From: Corylus avellana
Taxonomy: Eukaryota; Streptophyta; Magnoliopsida; Fagales; Betulaceae
Length of the DNA stretch: 64,000 nucleotides
Direction of reading: 5' to 3'
Assembly (NCBI RefSeq): GCF_901000735.1
Contig: NC_081550.1
Coordinates: 8,211,350-8,275,349 of the forward strand
Shown: positions 11,590 to 21,636 of the stretch, one piece after another
Position numbering within the stretch: position 1 is the stretch's first letter
Layout of the letters: every line of letters starts with the position of its first letter
Notes under the pieces: generated by a model
The model's input: the letters and a program-made list of their open reading frames with translations, nothing else
The model's database searches: none
Told to the model about the DNA's origin: nothing
Program-made: the position numbers and the translations under genes

Positions 11590-12110
11590 TCGTCATGTCC
11601 TAACGGGACACTTTCTCGTTATGACAGAAAGAACAAATTTGTAGATTTGAGAATTTCACGTCTTAACAAGAAAGCAATTCCGTTATGACAGGAAGAACAA
11701 ATGTCTTATCTTTGTCAGATATTTCGTCTTAACGTACCAGCTAACAGGAAACCAGAGAGTTCAACTTTGGTCCCATTACATATCCCATCCTAACGGGGTT
11801 CCTGACGAGAAAACAAAGGCTTCAATTTTGCTCTCATCACTTGTCCAGTTCTGACGTGCTTCCTAACGAGAAACCAGGGAGTTCAATTTTTGCTCCCGTC
11901 ACATTCTCGTCTTGACGCAGTTCCTGATGAGAAACCAAGGAGTCCAACTTCTGCTCCCATCACATCCTCGTCCTGACGCCGTTCCTGGCGAGAATCTAGG
12001 AAGTCCATCTTTGCTCCCGTTGCATGTCCCATTCTGACGGCACTCCTAACAGAAAACCAAAAAACTCTTCACTCAGTCCCGTTACATATCCCATTCTAAC
12101 GAAAAACCAG
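11590..12110 (-). repeat. Array of about 60-bp palindromic modules in the solo LTR
   Basis: Seven to eight diverged units read on the minus strand as CTCGTCAGGAAC, GCGTCAGGACGAG, ATGTGATGGGAGC, AAAGTTGAACTCCCTGGTTT. Each unit has GTC...GAC/CGT...ACG pairing halves. They resemble the modules at 6236-6470. Confidence 0.7.
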
Positions 12111-12254
12111 GGAACTCCTCTGAAGACCTTAAAACACTAGGAACACCCCTCAAACAACCCTTAAGGTTTTACAGACAAACATTCAAAGTTTTAAACACAC
12201 AGACATTACCAGAACGATCATTGAATTATGCCAATCTATAACCTAACAACCTCT

Positions 12255-12545
12255 TCATTGGGATGAGGTTGGAGATGAAGGTTGGAGAACAACTGACAAG
12301 GCCGAAAATAATGCAAGCTATTACAGAGAAGATTGCACTGATTAAATAGAGACTGACCGAAGCTCAAAACTGGCAGAAAAGCTATGCAGATAATAGACGC
12401 AAAGACCTGAAATTTGCATTGGGGTTAAGGTATTCCTAAAAGTTGCACCCATGAAAGGAGTAACCCGTTTTGGGAAGAGGGGTAAATTATATCCCCGATA
12501 TATTGGTCCTTATGAAATTTTGGAGCAAATCGGTTCTCTCACTCA
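12255..12545 (+). pseudogene. Ty3/gypsy integrase C-terminus (continuation)
   Basis: The frame broken at 8979 resumes with HWDEVG, although only in pieces. It continues with AITEKIALIK, RLTEAQNWQKSYADNRRKDL, FLKVAPMKGV-like and KRGKLYPRYIGPYEILEQIG (about 12476-12536), the chromoviral integrase tail. There are at least one stop and several frameshifts. Sequence after about 12540 no longer matches, so the 3' end of this element is lost. Confidence 0.8.
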
Positions 12546-14030
12546 ACTCCATAACACATTTTTATTTTTTCTCTCAACCATCTCTCAAATTTCTTAATCC
12601 AAGTAAGTATTATTGGAAACTCTTTTTTTCTTTTTCTTTTTTTGGTTCTTTAGATCTATCAACTAATTTAATTTTGAGCATTATTCTTGTTAATCATAGA
12701 AAGTTAGATTTATTGAATTGTCCAAAAATATTTCTTAATGGCCGAAGCATTTAGAGTTGAGATTTCTTCATCAACATACTCATATAGATATTATGTAATT
12801 TTAAACTTACATAGGAAAAGTGTAATATCATATTTTAGAAATCAAAGAAATATATAGGATAAAAATCATGAAGTTTTATTGGTCGCTGGATATCAACATA
12901 TTTTTTTTAAAGAAAAATATCAAATAACCGAATATGTATTTGAAGGAATAAGATTTGTTTTGTCATTATTGAACTATACATATAGCATCTGTAAGTGCAA
13001 GAGGTGTAGGTAATTTGTAAAAAGGGAACTATTGTCATGAAAATTTGGAGTTTGTAGAAAACTTTTGAATTTTTTTTAAAGAAAAAAAAAAGAATAAGAA
13101 TAAAATCATTTTAAATAAAGATGTTTTTTTTGTCTTGATCAAGCCTAGAACTAATAATGGATCAAGATCTTACAAATGTATCACTATTAAGTCTCAAAAC
13201 AATTTTGTAATTTTGGGTCTAGAAAATATTAATGTTTGATCTAGTTTTACTAAGGGTCTAGCATAGTCAAAATAGACTTCTAGATAAAACCTATGTCTTT
13301 GAGGCTGATATAGCTAAATTTTATCGGTTCAAGTGGTTAACAAAACAAATCAGCCTTTTTAGCTACCTTAACAGGTAAGGGGAAATCCTTAACCTTTTTA
13401 AGTGTTATTTCATTGCATAATTTTTATGAAAAAACTTTTTACTTGTTTTATTTAAATGCTTATGTTATGTTAATTAAATGCTTATACTATGTTATTTATA
13501 TGCTTACAAGATTTTATGTGTCACCTTAAATATTTGTATAAGTTAGAGAAGTTATTTATTGTCACTCAAAGATTTAAGGGTATATCATTTTTATTAATGT
13601 TCATTATGAAAAGTAATTCCAAATTAATTTTTGGAAAGTAAAGAGAAGTAAAACCCTCTATTGCCCAAAGTTGAGTTAGGAGAAAATAAGTAACGAAAAA
13701 TATAAGAGTTTTATAAGATGGGGCAAGAGTGTGGAAGAAATAATTTTGACTTAAGAATTCAGAGAAACACAGAACAGTACCAACGCTAGAAATGAACGCG
13801 CAACACACTAAAGAACGTCGAGGAAGTAGAATCCATCATTTTTGCCAAGGAAACGCAAAATTCAATAAAATAGTCTTATTATGATCATTTTAACGGAGCT
13901 TTCTTTTTTCTTTTTCTTTTTTTTTCTCAACCCCACATTCAAAATTATCTCAATTTTTTTCCTGCATTTTCCCAGCATACAAACAGAACAAACAATATTA
14001 CTAATCAAAATCAGTAACTACCCTGAACCC
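12546..14030. other. AT-rich intergenic DNA, no gene recognised
   Basis: Only short low-complexity open frames are present. No domain, tRNA or clear repeat boundary was recognised. Poly(T) and poly(A) runs are frequent. Confidence 0.5.
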
Positions 14031-14740
14031 ATGCCAGGTCCCAGAAATGAAAAGACATAACCAATACAGAGTAAAATTATATTGTACCAAACATTCATAG
14101 GGGACAAAGCTATCAACGTTAAATCCGAAATGTGTTACCACTTACCAGGTTCCAGCAGAGGTTGCATAAGACTAACCACCACAAGAGAGAGATTTTGCGG
14201 ACTGGTATTTTTGTCGTGTTCCCACCTTTGTTTTGCAGAGCAGCAACGCAGTGTCAACCAAAACTAAAATCAAACACCAAATCGCAGAGACTGTAAGGCC
14301 ATTAAGACGCATAAAAAGGAATACAAACAAAATGTTATAGAACCAAACAGAGCTGCGCGAAGAGGGAGGGAATGACCTGGAATTAAGAATGTCAAGAAAA
14401 GAAATGGCGAGATATGTTTGTCTGAACTTGCTGTAGGGGGGGTATTTTGGGTTCACCCGGTAAAATTTGGCTACGAATGGGTTTTGCCGAGCTCGCTGGG
14501 CATGCTCTTAGCTTACGATCCGAACATGGATGACGGAGGGAACGGGGAGAATATCAGATCGGAAGGAAAAGAGAGAGGTGGCCGGCGCCAGTGACGAGTG
14601 CGCCGAGGGAAATACTAGACAACGGTCTTCACGTACGGCGAGGGAAGAGTGGAAGACGAATGTGAGAGAGAGCGGAGATTTTGAAAAGACTTAAATTGAT
14701 CCAGCGGCGTGAAGAGGGGGATTTTTTTAAAAATTTTGAT
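14031..14740 (-). other. GC-richer leader-like segment, unknown
   Basis: This stands out from the AT-rich surroundings. On the minus strand it reads like a plant promoter plus 5' leader: CT-rich text from CTCTCTCTCACATTCG (14667 leftwards), then a 94-codon open frame (14456 to 14172, MNPKYPPYSKF...), then a possible splice donor GTAAGTGG near 14144. I recognise no protein. It may be the orphaned first exon of a gene whose remainder is gone, or a captured gene fragment. Confidence 0.25.
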
Positions 14741-14751
14741 GGAATGATTTG

Positions 14752-15050
14752 AGGATTCGGGTTGTGTTTGATATAAGGTTTTAGTAGGTTTTGGTCCGCG
14801 ACTAAAATTAATTGATATAAAAAAAGTAAGAATTTTTTTTTTTTTTTGAAAAAATAAAAAGGTAAGAATGTTTGGTATGAAAAAAAAAAAATGTTTAATA
14901 GTGATTTTTTTATTTAAATAATAATAAAAAGTGATTGATATGACGTAAAAAGTAAGAAAATATATAAAAAGTTAAAAAGTAAGATGAATAGTATTGAAGA
15001 AAAAGTAAATAGTATTAAAGGCAAAACCTGTTATCAATCGGAGCCTCGAT
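14752..15050 (-). repeat. Dispersed AT-rich MITE-like repeat, copy B
   Basis: The reverse complement matches 4253-4552 along nearly its whole length, including GATAACA(T/G)GTTTTGCCTT, TTCATCTTACTTTTTAAC, AAATAAAAAAATCACTA and the internal poly(A). Copies A and B are in opposite orientation, about 10.5 kb apart. Confidence 0.65.
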
Positions 15051-15100
15051 TTTACAATGTTTTTGATTGTCTTGTTTTTATTTTAAAGTTAATTTTATTT

Positions 15101-15592
15101 TAGGTAAAGTCGATATACTTCCCTCAAATTATTATCTAATTGATAATGTTTTTCTCAAACTTTCAATTGTGACAATATCCCCACAAACTATTAAAATATT
15201 GTCAATGTCCCCCCTAAAGCTAACAAAAAGATAAAAATGCCACTATATATTTTTCAATAAGATACAATTACCCCAATAAATTTGAAAAAAAATTAAAAAC
15301 AAATATAATTTTTTTAAAAAAAAAAATAGTAATTTTTTTATTATAAAAAGGATTAAAAAAAAAAATTGGCCAATCCTTGGATTATATATATATATATATA
15401 TTCAGTTCTAGGTTTTTTTTCTAGAATTTTTAGTATTTTGTTTTTTTTAATTTTACTAAGGGTAGTTTCGTTTTTGGGAAGACATTGACAATGCTTTGGT
15501 AATTTGAGGGGACATTGTTGCAACTAAAAGTTTGAGAGGGACATTGTCAATTAGGTAATAATTCAATGGGGGGTATGTAAACTTTCTCCTTT
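15101..15592. mobile_element. Fold-back element with ~115-bp inverted ends
   Basis: The left end (15103-15225: ATACTTCCCTCAAATTATT, then TAATTGATAATG and CTCAAACTTTCAATTG) is closely matched by the reverse complement of the right end (15470-15590: CAATTAGGTAATAATTCAA and upstream). The core is AT-rich, contains a (TA)n run near 15385-15402, and has no reading frame. Similar fold-back elements lie at about 30780-31140, 38005-38985 and 43478-43938. Confidence 0.75.
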
Positions 15593-15637
15593 TATTTTTT
15601 AGAATAATACGTTTTATTCTATGGGTTATGGGCTTAT

Positions 15638-15737
15638 NNNNNNNNNNNNNNNNNNNNNNNNNNNNNNNNNNNNNNNNNNNNNNNNNNNNNNNNNNNNNNN
15701 NNNNNNNNNNNNNNNNNNNNNNNNNNNNNNNNNNNNN
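15638..15737. other. Assembly gap, 100 N
   Basis: A 100-N spacer immediately left of the duplicated Tat segment. Confidence 0.99.
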
Positions 15738-15881
15738 TAAATAAAGCTTTAAGTGATAACACCTAAAGTTTTAATATTCAAATTCAAATAAACTCTACTA
15801 TATTGGAAGAAATTTCTGTTCATTCTAATAACCTAATCTAAATATTAAATAAACTAATACTGATTTAAACAATCTAATCTT

Positions 15882-16677
15882 TGTTCAAGCACAATTTTCT
15901 GTATAATGACGTGGCACGCCCAACAAGCTTGATTTGACCAACGTACGAACGATTTGAACTGCACAACAAAGAATAGAGAAGGATCGAAGTGACCGGGGGT
16001 GAGCCGGCGTAAGCACTCCGATGCCTAAGTCAGAATGGGAAAGAGAAAGGATATTGTCAACAACTACGAAACTCAGATAATGAGAGTTGTGATTACCTTT
16101 GCTTTGATAATATGACTTGTATTTATAGGCAGGGGGAGAATTTGATTTCCCACACATTCAGGAATCTTATCCCTTGATATCGGCTGATCAAACATTTGAA
16201 TGAAATATCATGTTTGTTAGTTGCTCTATGATTTCAGTGGCTTGAAATCAGAGGATCAGCTTTGTAATCTTTTAGGCCATGCTAAATTAGAGCGTCCGAG
16301 TAGGACTCAATCGCTTTTGTGATCTTAGATATCAACTGACATATCTTCATTGATATATGCAGGATCTATATTGTAAAAAGATATGATAACAAGATTACTT
16401 ATTTATTAAAAGTAGCATCTTTCAGGATATCGGAGTTATCCCCTTTACCGAGACTTGCGTGTCCTGAGTTAATCTCGGACTTTACGGTCTCGGCTAGAGG
16501 GGGTCTCGGATTTCATGGTCTCGGACTCGCGGTCTTGGACTCACGGACTCGGATAAGCAAGTCTCGGATTCATGGTCTCGGATAAGCAGGTCTCGAATTC
16601 ATGGTCTCAGGCTTGGGCCTTTTCAGGTTGGGCCTAGGGACTGCTGAATAAATAGTGGGCTAGTCCATGACCCAACA
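15882..16677 (-). repeat. Tat LTR, duplicate copy (796 bp)
   Basis: It starts TGTTCAAGCAC and ends GACCCAACA, like the LTRs at 18493-19288 and 28581-29377. Its right third (16440-16620) holds an array of GGTCTCGG words. On the minus strand it would be the 3' LTR, with the polypurine stretch GGGGGTAAT next to its upstream end (16678-16690). Confidence 0.85.
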
Positions 16678-17024
16678 ATTACCCCCAATTTCGATGTTTG
16701 TAGAACTAAGGAAATTTTATGTCTTGCCGGAATGGGCCCACCTACCGAGACTAGCTTTATTAGGAAAAGTTCTAAGATAGTCAATGACTTTCCCACCTCG
16801 TCTCGGACAACTAAGGCGGCAAAATTTAAATTTCAAATTTTGGAGGGAAATTTCAAATTTCAAATTTCTGGGCGACGTCGGTTGGTATCCCGAAACCTTG
16901 TCGTATCATTAACTCTGGCGTTTGAGTACCCTGCACGCCTCATCTGCATGCGGCGTTGGTTGGCATCCCAAGACCCTGTCGCACCTGGCACATTTAATAC
17001 CCCTGCTACCGAGGTGAGCTCCTT

Positions 17025-17032
17025 TTTAAATA
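17025..17032 (+). promoter_or_regulatory. TATA-like box before the antisense ORF (copy 1)
   Basis: TTTAAATA lies about 115 bp before the ATG at 17147, in the setting GAGCTCCTTTTTAAATAAGG. The same sequence stands at 19643-19650 in copy 2. It is a plausible core promoter for the antisense transcript but is untested. Confidence 0.35.
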
Positions 17033-17146
17033 AGGTGATATCTCCTTTGTATCTATCCATTTTCTGTTCTGGTGATAAAATTCTGGTTTCTCTTCTTCAT
17101 TCTCCAAATGCCAGCTCCTCTACTCTCTCTCTCTTTCCTTATCACT

Positions 17147-18229
17147 ATGTCTGGCTCCGATGGTCTCGGTGGCAATACTTATCCAGCTTGCTGGCAGTCG
17201 GAACTAACCAAAGCAGACGAGGCTAAAATCAGAGAGGAATGCTTCATTCCCAGATCAGTGAAGCTTCGGTTCGATAAGGAGCAAGTAGGTGCCATTGTGC
17301 GAGCTGACGCACACAAGGTCTGTTTATATGAAACTATGTTTCGTTCTGGTTTCCGACTGCCTTTTTCGAGGGTAGTGCGAGAGTTGTTGAGTCTCATAAA
17401 TCTAGCCCCGCACCAGATTGTTCCTAACAGATGGAGGGTCTTCTATGCCTGTACTTTACTCTGGCCAATGGCCCTTGGGCCAGGCCATTACCTCTCTGCC
17501 CAGGAGTTTTTGTGGTTCTATCGGCTTCAGAAGAACCCAAAGTGTGAGGGCTTGTACAACTTCCAGTCTCGACGGGAGAAGTTTATACACATGGATGGCA
17601 AGTATTCCAGCAATCACGGGTGGAAAGCTAAGTATTTTTTCGCCACTGGTCAATGGGAGTTTCACCCCACCGAAATTGCTAGAGGTCCAAGGGTGCCGTG
17701 GGAGACGAGTGTCCCTGCTAAAAACACTTCCAAGGAACCGACTTTTAGTGAAGATGAATTGAAGCGTGTGGACGACGTTGCCGCATGGGCTCGGAGACAT
17801 GAAAACCTGATGTTTTATACCGAACTGATGGAGACCTTCTCTGAAGGGAAGGGCATCGAAAACCTTGACGGAGGCGCTGGCAGAAAAAGGAAGAGACTCG
17901 CCTCCGTGGTCGTCCGAGACCCAAGTCTTGCCACCTCGAGTCCTCCGGCCGCAAACACTCGAGGAGCTACCCCCCGGAAATCTCGTCTTGACAAAGGCAA
18001 GGGCAAAATGGTTGAACAACCTAAGCAGAAGAATATCCCTTTTCGAACCGGCGGGGCCTTAAAAATACGTGGGGGTCCAGCTCCACCTGTGGCCCCCCAA
18101 TTTCGGACTACTGGCCCCCTAAAAATGGACGTCAAGGCCAAAAAGCCTATCACTCCTACTCGGGCAGCCAGAGTCTTGAGATTGGTTGACAAGCCTGAGG
18201 ACCACGAGGCCCCTCAACCGGAAAAAAAA
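17147..18229 (+). pseudogene. Tat antisense ORF, copy 1 (gypsy-type transposase-like domain), cut by gap
   Basis: The frame is open from MSGSDGLGG to the gap, about 360 codons. Residues about 55-175 contain FRSGFRLPFSRVVRELL, APHQIVPNRWRVFYAC and YLSAQEFLWFYRL. This is the pattern of the 'putative gypsy-type transposon' domain (Pfam Transposase_28) found in extra ORFs of plant Tat elements. After it come an acidic stretch, a basic KRKRL motif and a Lys/Pro-rich linker. An in-frame ATG also exists at 17072, but the ATG at 17147 is kept in both copies and follows the TATA-like box. Unlike copy 2 it has no stop at the KAKY position. The biochemical role of this protein family is unknown. Confidence 0.7.
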
Positions 18230-18329
18230 NNNNNNNNNNNNNNNNNNNNNNNNNNNNNNNNNNNNNNNNNNNNNNNNNNNNNNNNNNNNNNNNNNNNNNN
18301 NNNNNNNNNNNNNNNNNNNNNNNNNNNNN
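18230..18329. other. Assembly gap, 100 N
   Basis: The gap follows a poly(A) run in the antisense ORF of copy 1. To its right the host flank restarts. Confidence 0.99.
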
Positions 18330-18487
18330 CTCTAAATAAAAATATAAGTAAATAAAGTTTTAAGTGATAACACCTAAAGTTTTAATATTCAAATTCAAAT
18401 AAACTCTACTATATTGGAAGAAATTTCTGTCCATTCTAATAACCTAATCTAAATATTAAATAAACTAATACTGATTTAAATAATCTA

Positions 18488-18492
18488 ATCTT
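18488..18492. other. Target-site duplication, left (ATCTT)
   Basis: It directly precedes LTR start TGTTCAAGC and matches ATCTT at 29378-29382 after LTR end CCCAACA. It is also present at 15877-15881 in the duplicate block. Confidence 0.85.
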
Positions 18493-19288
18493 TGTTCAAG
18501 CACAATTTTCTGTATAATGACGTGGCACGCCCAACAAGCTTGATTTGACCAACACACGAACGATTTGAACTGCACAACAAAGAATAGAGAAGGATCGAAG
18601 TGACCGGGGGTGAGCCGGCGTGAGCACTCCGATGCCTAAGTCAGAATGGGAAAGAGAAAGGATATTGTCAACAACTACGAAACTCAGATAATCAGAGTTG
18701 TGATTACCTTTGCTTTGATAATATGACTTGTATTTATAGGCAGGGGGAGAATTTGATTTCCCACACATTCAGGAATCTTATCCCTTGATATCGGCTGATC
18801 AAACATTTGAATGAAAGATCATGTTTGTTAGTTGCTCCATGATTTCAGTGGCTTGAGATCAGAGGATCAGCTTTGTAATCTTTTAGGCCATGCTAAATTA
18901 GAGCGTCCGAGTAGGACTCGATCACTTTTGTGATCTTAGATATCAACTGACATATCTTCATTGGTATATGCAGGATCTATATTGTAAAAAGATATGATAA
19001 CAAGATTACTTATTTATTAAAAGTAGCATCTTTCAGGATATTGGAATTATCCCCTTTACCGAGACTTGCGTGTCCTGAGTTAATCTCGGACTTTACGATC
19101 TCGGCTAGAGGGGGTCTCGGATTTCATGGTCTCGGACTCGCGGTCTTGGACTCACGGACTCGGATAAGCAGGTCTCAGATTCATGGTCTCGGATAAGCAG
19201 GTCTCGAATTCATGGTCTCGGGCTTGGGCCTTTTCAGGCTACGCCTGGGGACTGCTGAATAAATAGTGGGCTAGTCCATGACCCAACA
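18493..19288 (-). repeat. 3' LTR of the Tat element (796 bp)
   Basis: Ends are TGTTCAAGCAC...GACCCAACA. The plus-strand right part (about 19060-19225) holds around ten GGTCTCGG/CTCGG words. On the transcribed minus strand these lie near the 5' end of the LTR (U3), where promoter and enhancer sequences normally sit. Confidence 0.9.
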
Positions 19289-19642
19289 GTTACTCCCAAT
19301 TTCGATGTTTGTAGAACTAAGGAAATTTTATGTCTTGACGGAATGGGCCCACCTACCGAGACTAGCTTTATTAGGAGAAGTTCTGAGATAGTCAATGACT
19401 TTCCCACCTTGTCTCGGACAACTAAGGCGGCAACATTTAAATTTCAAATTTCGGAGGGAAATTTCAAATTTCAAATTTCAAATTTCTGGGCAACGTCGGT
19501 TGGTATCCCGAAACCTTGTCGTATCATTAACTCTGGCATTTGAGTACCCTGCACGCCTCATCTGCATGCGGCGTCGGTTGGCATCCCGAGACCCTGTCGC
19601 ACTTGGCACATTTAATACCCCTGCTACCGAGGTGAGCTCCTT

Positions 19643-19650
19643 TTTAAATA
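19643..19650 (+). promoter_or_regulatory. TATA-like box before the antisense ORF (copy 2)
   Basis: TTTAAATA lies 117 bp upstream of the ATG at 19767, with surroundings as in copy 1. It is the candidate core promoter for plus-strand transcription running against gag-pol. Confidence 0.35.
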
Positions 19651-20889
19651 AGGTGCTATCTCCTTTGTATCTATCCATTTTCTGTTATGGTGATAAAATT
19701 CTGGTTTCTCTTCTTCATTCTCCAAATGCCAGCTCCTCTACTCTCTCTCTCTCTTTCCTTATCACTATGTCTGGCGACGAGGGATCTGGCTCCGATGGTT
19801 TCGGTGGCAATACTTATCCAGCTTGCTGGCGGTCGGAACTAACCAAAACAAACGAGGCTAGAATCCAAGAGGAATGCTTCATTCCCAGATCAGTGAAGCT
19901 TCGGTTCCATGAAGAGCATGTAGGTGCCATTGTGCGAGCTGACGCACACGAGGTCTGTTTATATGAAACTATGTTTCGTTCTGGTTTCCGACTTCCTTTT
20001 TCGAGGGTAGTGCGAGAGCTGTTGAGTCTCATAAATCTGGCCCTGCACCAGATTGTTCCTAACGGATGGAGGGTCTTCTATGCCTGTACTTTATTCTGGC
20101 CAATGGCCCTTGGACCAGGCCATTACCTCTCCGCCCAGGAGTTTTTGTGGTTCTATCGGCTTCAGAAGAACCCGAAGTGTGAGGGCTTGTACAACTTCCA
20201 GTCTCGACGGGGGAAGTTTATACACATGGATGGCAAGTATTCTAGCAATCACGGGTGGAAAGCTAAGTAGTTTTTCGCCACTGGTCAATGGGAGTTTCAC
20301 CCCACCGAAATTGCTGGAGGTCCAAGGGTGCCGTGGGAGACGAGTGTCCCTGCTAAAAACGCTTCCAAGGAACCGACTTTTAGCGAAGACGAATTGAAGC
20401 GTGTGGACGATGTTGCCGCATGGGCTCGGAGGCATGAAAACCTGATGTTTTATACCGAACTGATGGAGACCTTCTCTGAAGGGAAGGGCATCGAAAACCT
20501 TGACGGAGGCGCTGGCGGAAAAAGGAAGAGACTCGCCTCCGTGGTCGTCCGAGACCCAAGTCTTGCCACCTCGAGTCCTTCGGCCGCAAACACTCGAGGA
20601 GCTACCCCCCGGAAATCTCGTCTTGACAAAGGTAAGGGCAAAATGGTTGAACAGCCTAAGCAGAAGAATATCCCTTTTCAAACCGGCGGGGCCTTAAAAA
20701 TACGTGGGGGTCTAGCTCCACCTGTGGTCCCCCAATTTCGGACTACTGGCCCCCTAAAAATGGACGCCAAGGCCAAAAAGCCTATCACTCCTCCTCGGGC
20801 AGCCAGAGTCTTGAGATTGGTTGACAAGCCTGAGGACCACGAGGCCCCTCAACCGGGAAAAAAAAAAAAAAAAAAAAGAAATTGAAGAA

Positions 20890-20909
20890 NNNNNNNNNNN
20901 NNNNNNNNN
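20890..20909. other. Assembly gap, 20 N
   Basis: It follows a 19-bp poly(A) run within the antisense ORF. Confidence 0.99.
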
Positions 20910-21571
20910 AGACCAACTTGCGGGCTTTCTAGCTGCTAGGAGGAAGATAGGCCCGAAGCCTGTGGTGAGACCCGTTGCAGAGGTCGAGGCCTTCCTCGCA
21001 AATGAGCCCATCTCAGCTCGACCGCTGAATGCTACTCCTTTAACCTCAGCAGGAGCTGTTGTAGGGGATGTGATTCCCATCGATTCCCTGTCATTTCAAC
21101 CCCTGGGCTCAAACATTCAACACATCCTGGATGATATAGAGTTTGAGGAGAATTTCAAAGGCTCTGTAGGGATTGTGCAAGAGAGAGCCGAGGGGCATCC
21201 TGTGGCTGCAGGAAAGAATTAGGACCTCGGCCTTTATCACCTATCTCCGAGGGTGATCATACGGCTCAGGCCTCAAAATTCGCCGAGACCTCTCGGCTAA
21301 TGCCTTCTACTACCAAGAGAGCCTCTGCGGCCGAGAAAGACCCTATTGCTGAGAGGCCTCCGGTGCCGAGACCTCTTCGTCTTCCACAAATGTTATAAGA
21401 CCTGAAGGAGTAGATTGGACTGTCGGGGGACCTCTCGCTACATTTGGTGGCGACTTGAGGGGTAACCATTTTCAAGCACTGGTGGATTTTGTTCCTCATG
21501 AGGGCCTCATCATGGAACATGACACGTCCGCTCAGGGCATGACTGAGCAAATGCTCTTCTTCCAACTTGTC

Positions 21572-21636
21572 GTAAGTTTCCCAACTCTTAACTTAGTTTT
21601 TTTTTTTTTTTTTTACTAACTGAATTTCCATTACAG
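21572..21636 (+). other. Probable spliceosomal intron in the antisense ORF
   Basis: The donor CGTAAGTTT and acceptor TTCCATTACAG bound a 65-bp T-rich stretch with a branch-like ACTAAC. Removing it joins ...MLFFQLV to SFMRSLILYCYF in a frame that leads into the coiled coil. A plus-strand intron implies that this strand is, or was, transcribed as an independent pre-mRNA. Confidence 0.65.

Larger units (their letters stand above)
8980..12248 (-). mobile_element. Solo LTR, about 3.25 kb, inserted in Ty3 integrase
   Basis: The segment interrupts the Tekay-type integrase and is flanked by ACCTCT on both sides. A TG...CA-type unit runs from TGTTCTACCTC (8998) to CCTAACA (12248). The 18 bp between the left duplication and 8998 are unexplained. 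On the minus strand its end (9000-9180) has the copia-like TGGTTTTTCC...GGGTTTTCCACTT pattern. No gag or pol reading frame was seen inside, and no second LTR, so it is read as a solo LTR left by recombination. It is unusually long because it contains at least three tandem-repeat arrays. Confidence 0.6.
15738..18229. repeat. Second copy of the Tat 3' end plus host flank
   Basis: This 2.5-kb block matches 18346 to about 20870 in the same orientation. It holds the host flank left of the insertion (15738-15881), the ATCTT duplication (15877-15881), the LTR (15882-16677) and the first part of the antisense ORF. It is bounded by 100-N gaps on both sides and ends at the same poly(A) run where copy 2 also becomes hard to assemble. 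The copies differ by scattered substitutions and a 15-bp indel. Because unique host flank is duplicated too, a retained alternative haplotype is the simplest reading. A real segmental duplication is not excluded. Confidence 0.8.

Noticed and set aside
17456..18019. 187-codon minus-strand frame (and its counterpart at 20091-20681) as a gene
   Set aside because: Antisense shadow of the conserved transposase-like ORF. It contains no domain, and the plus strand explains the conservation.
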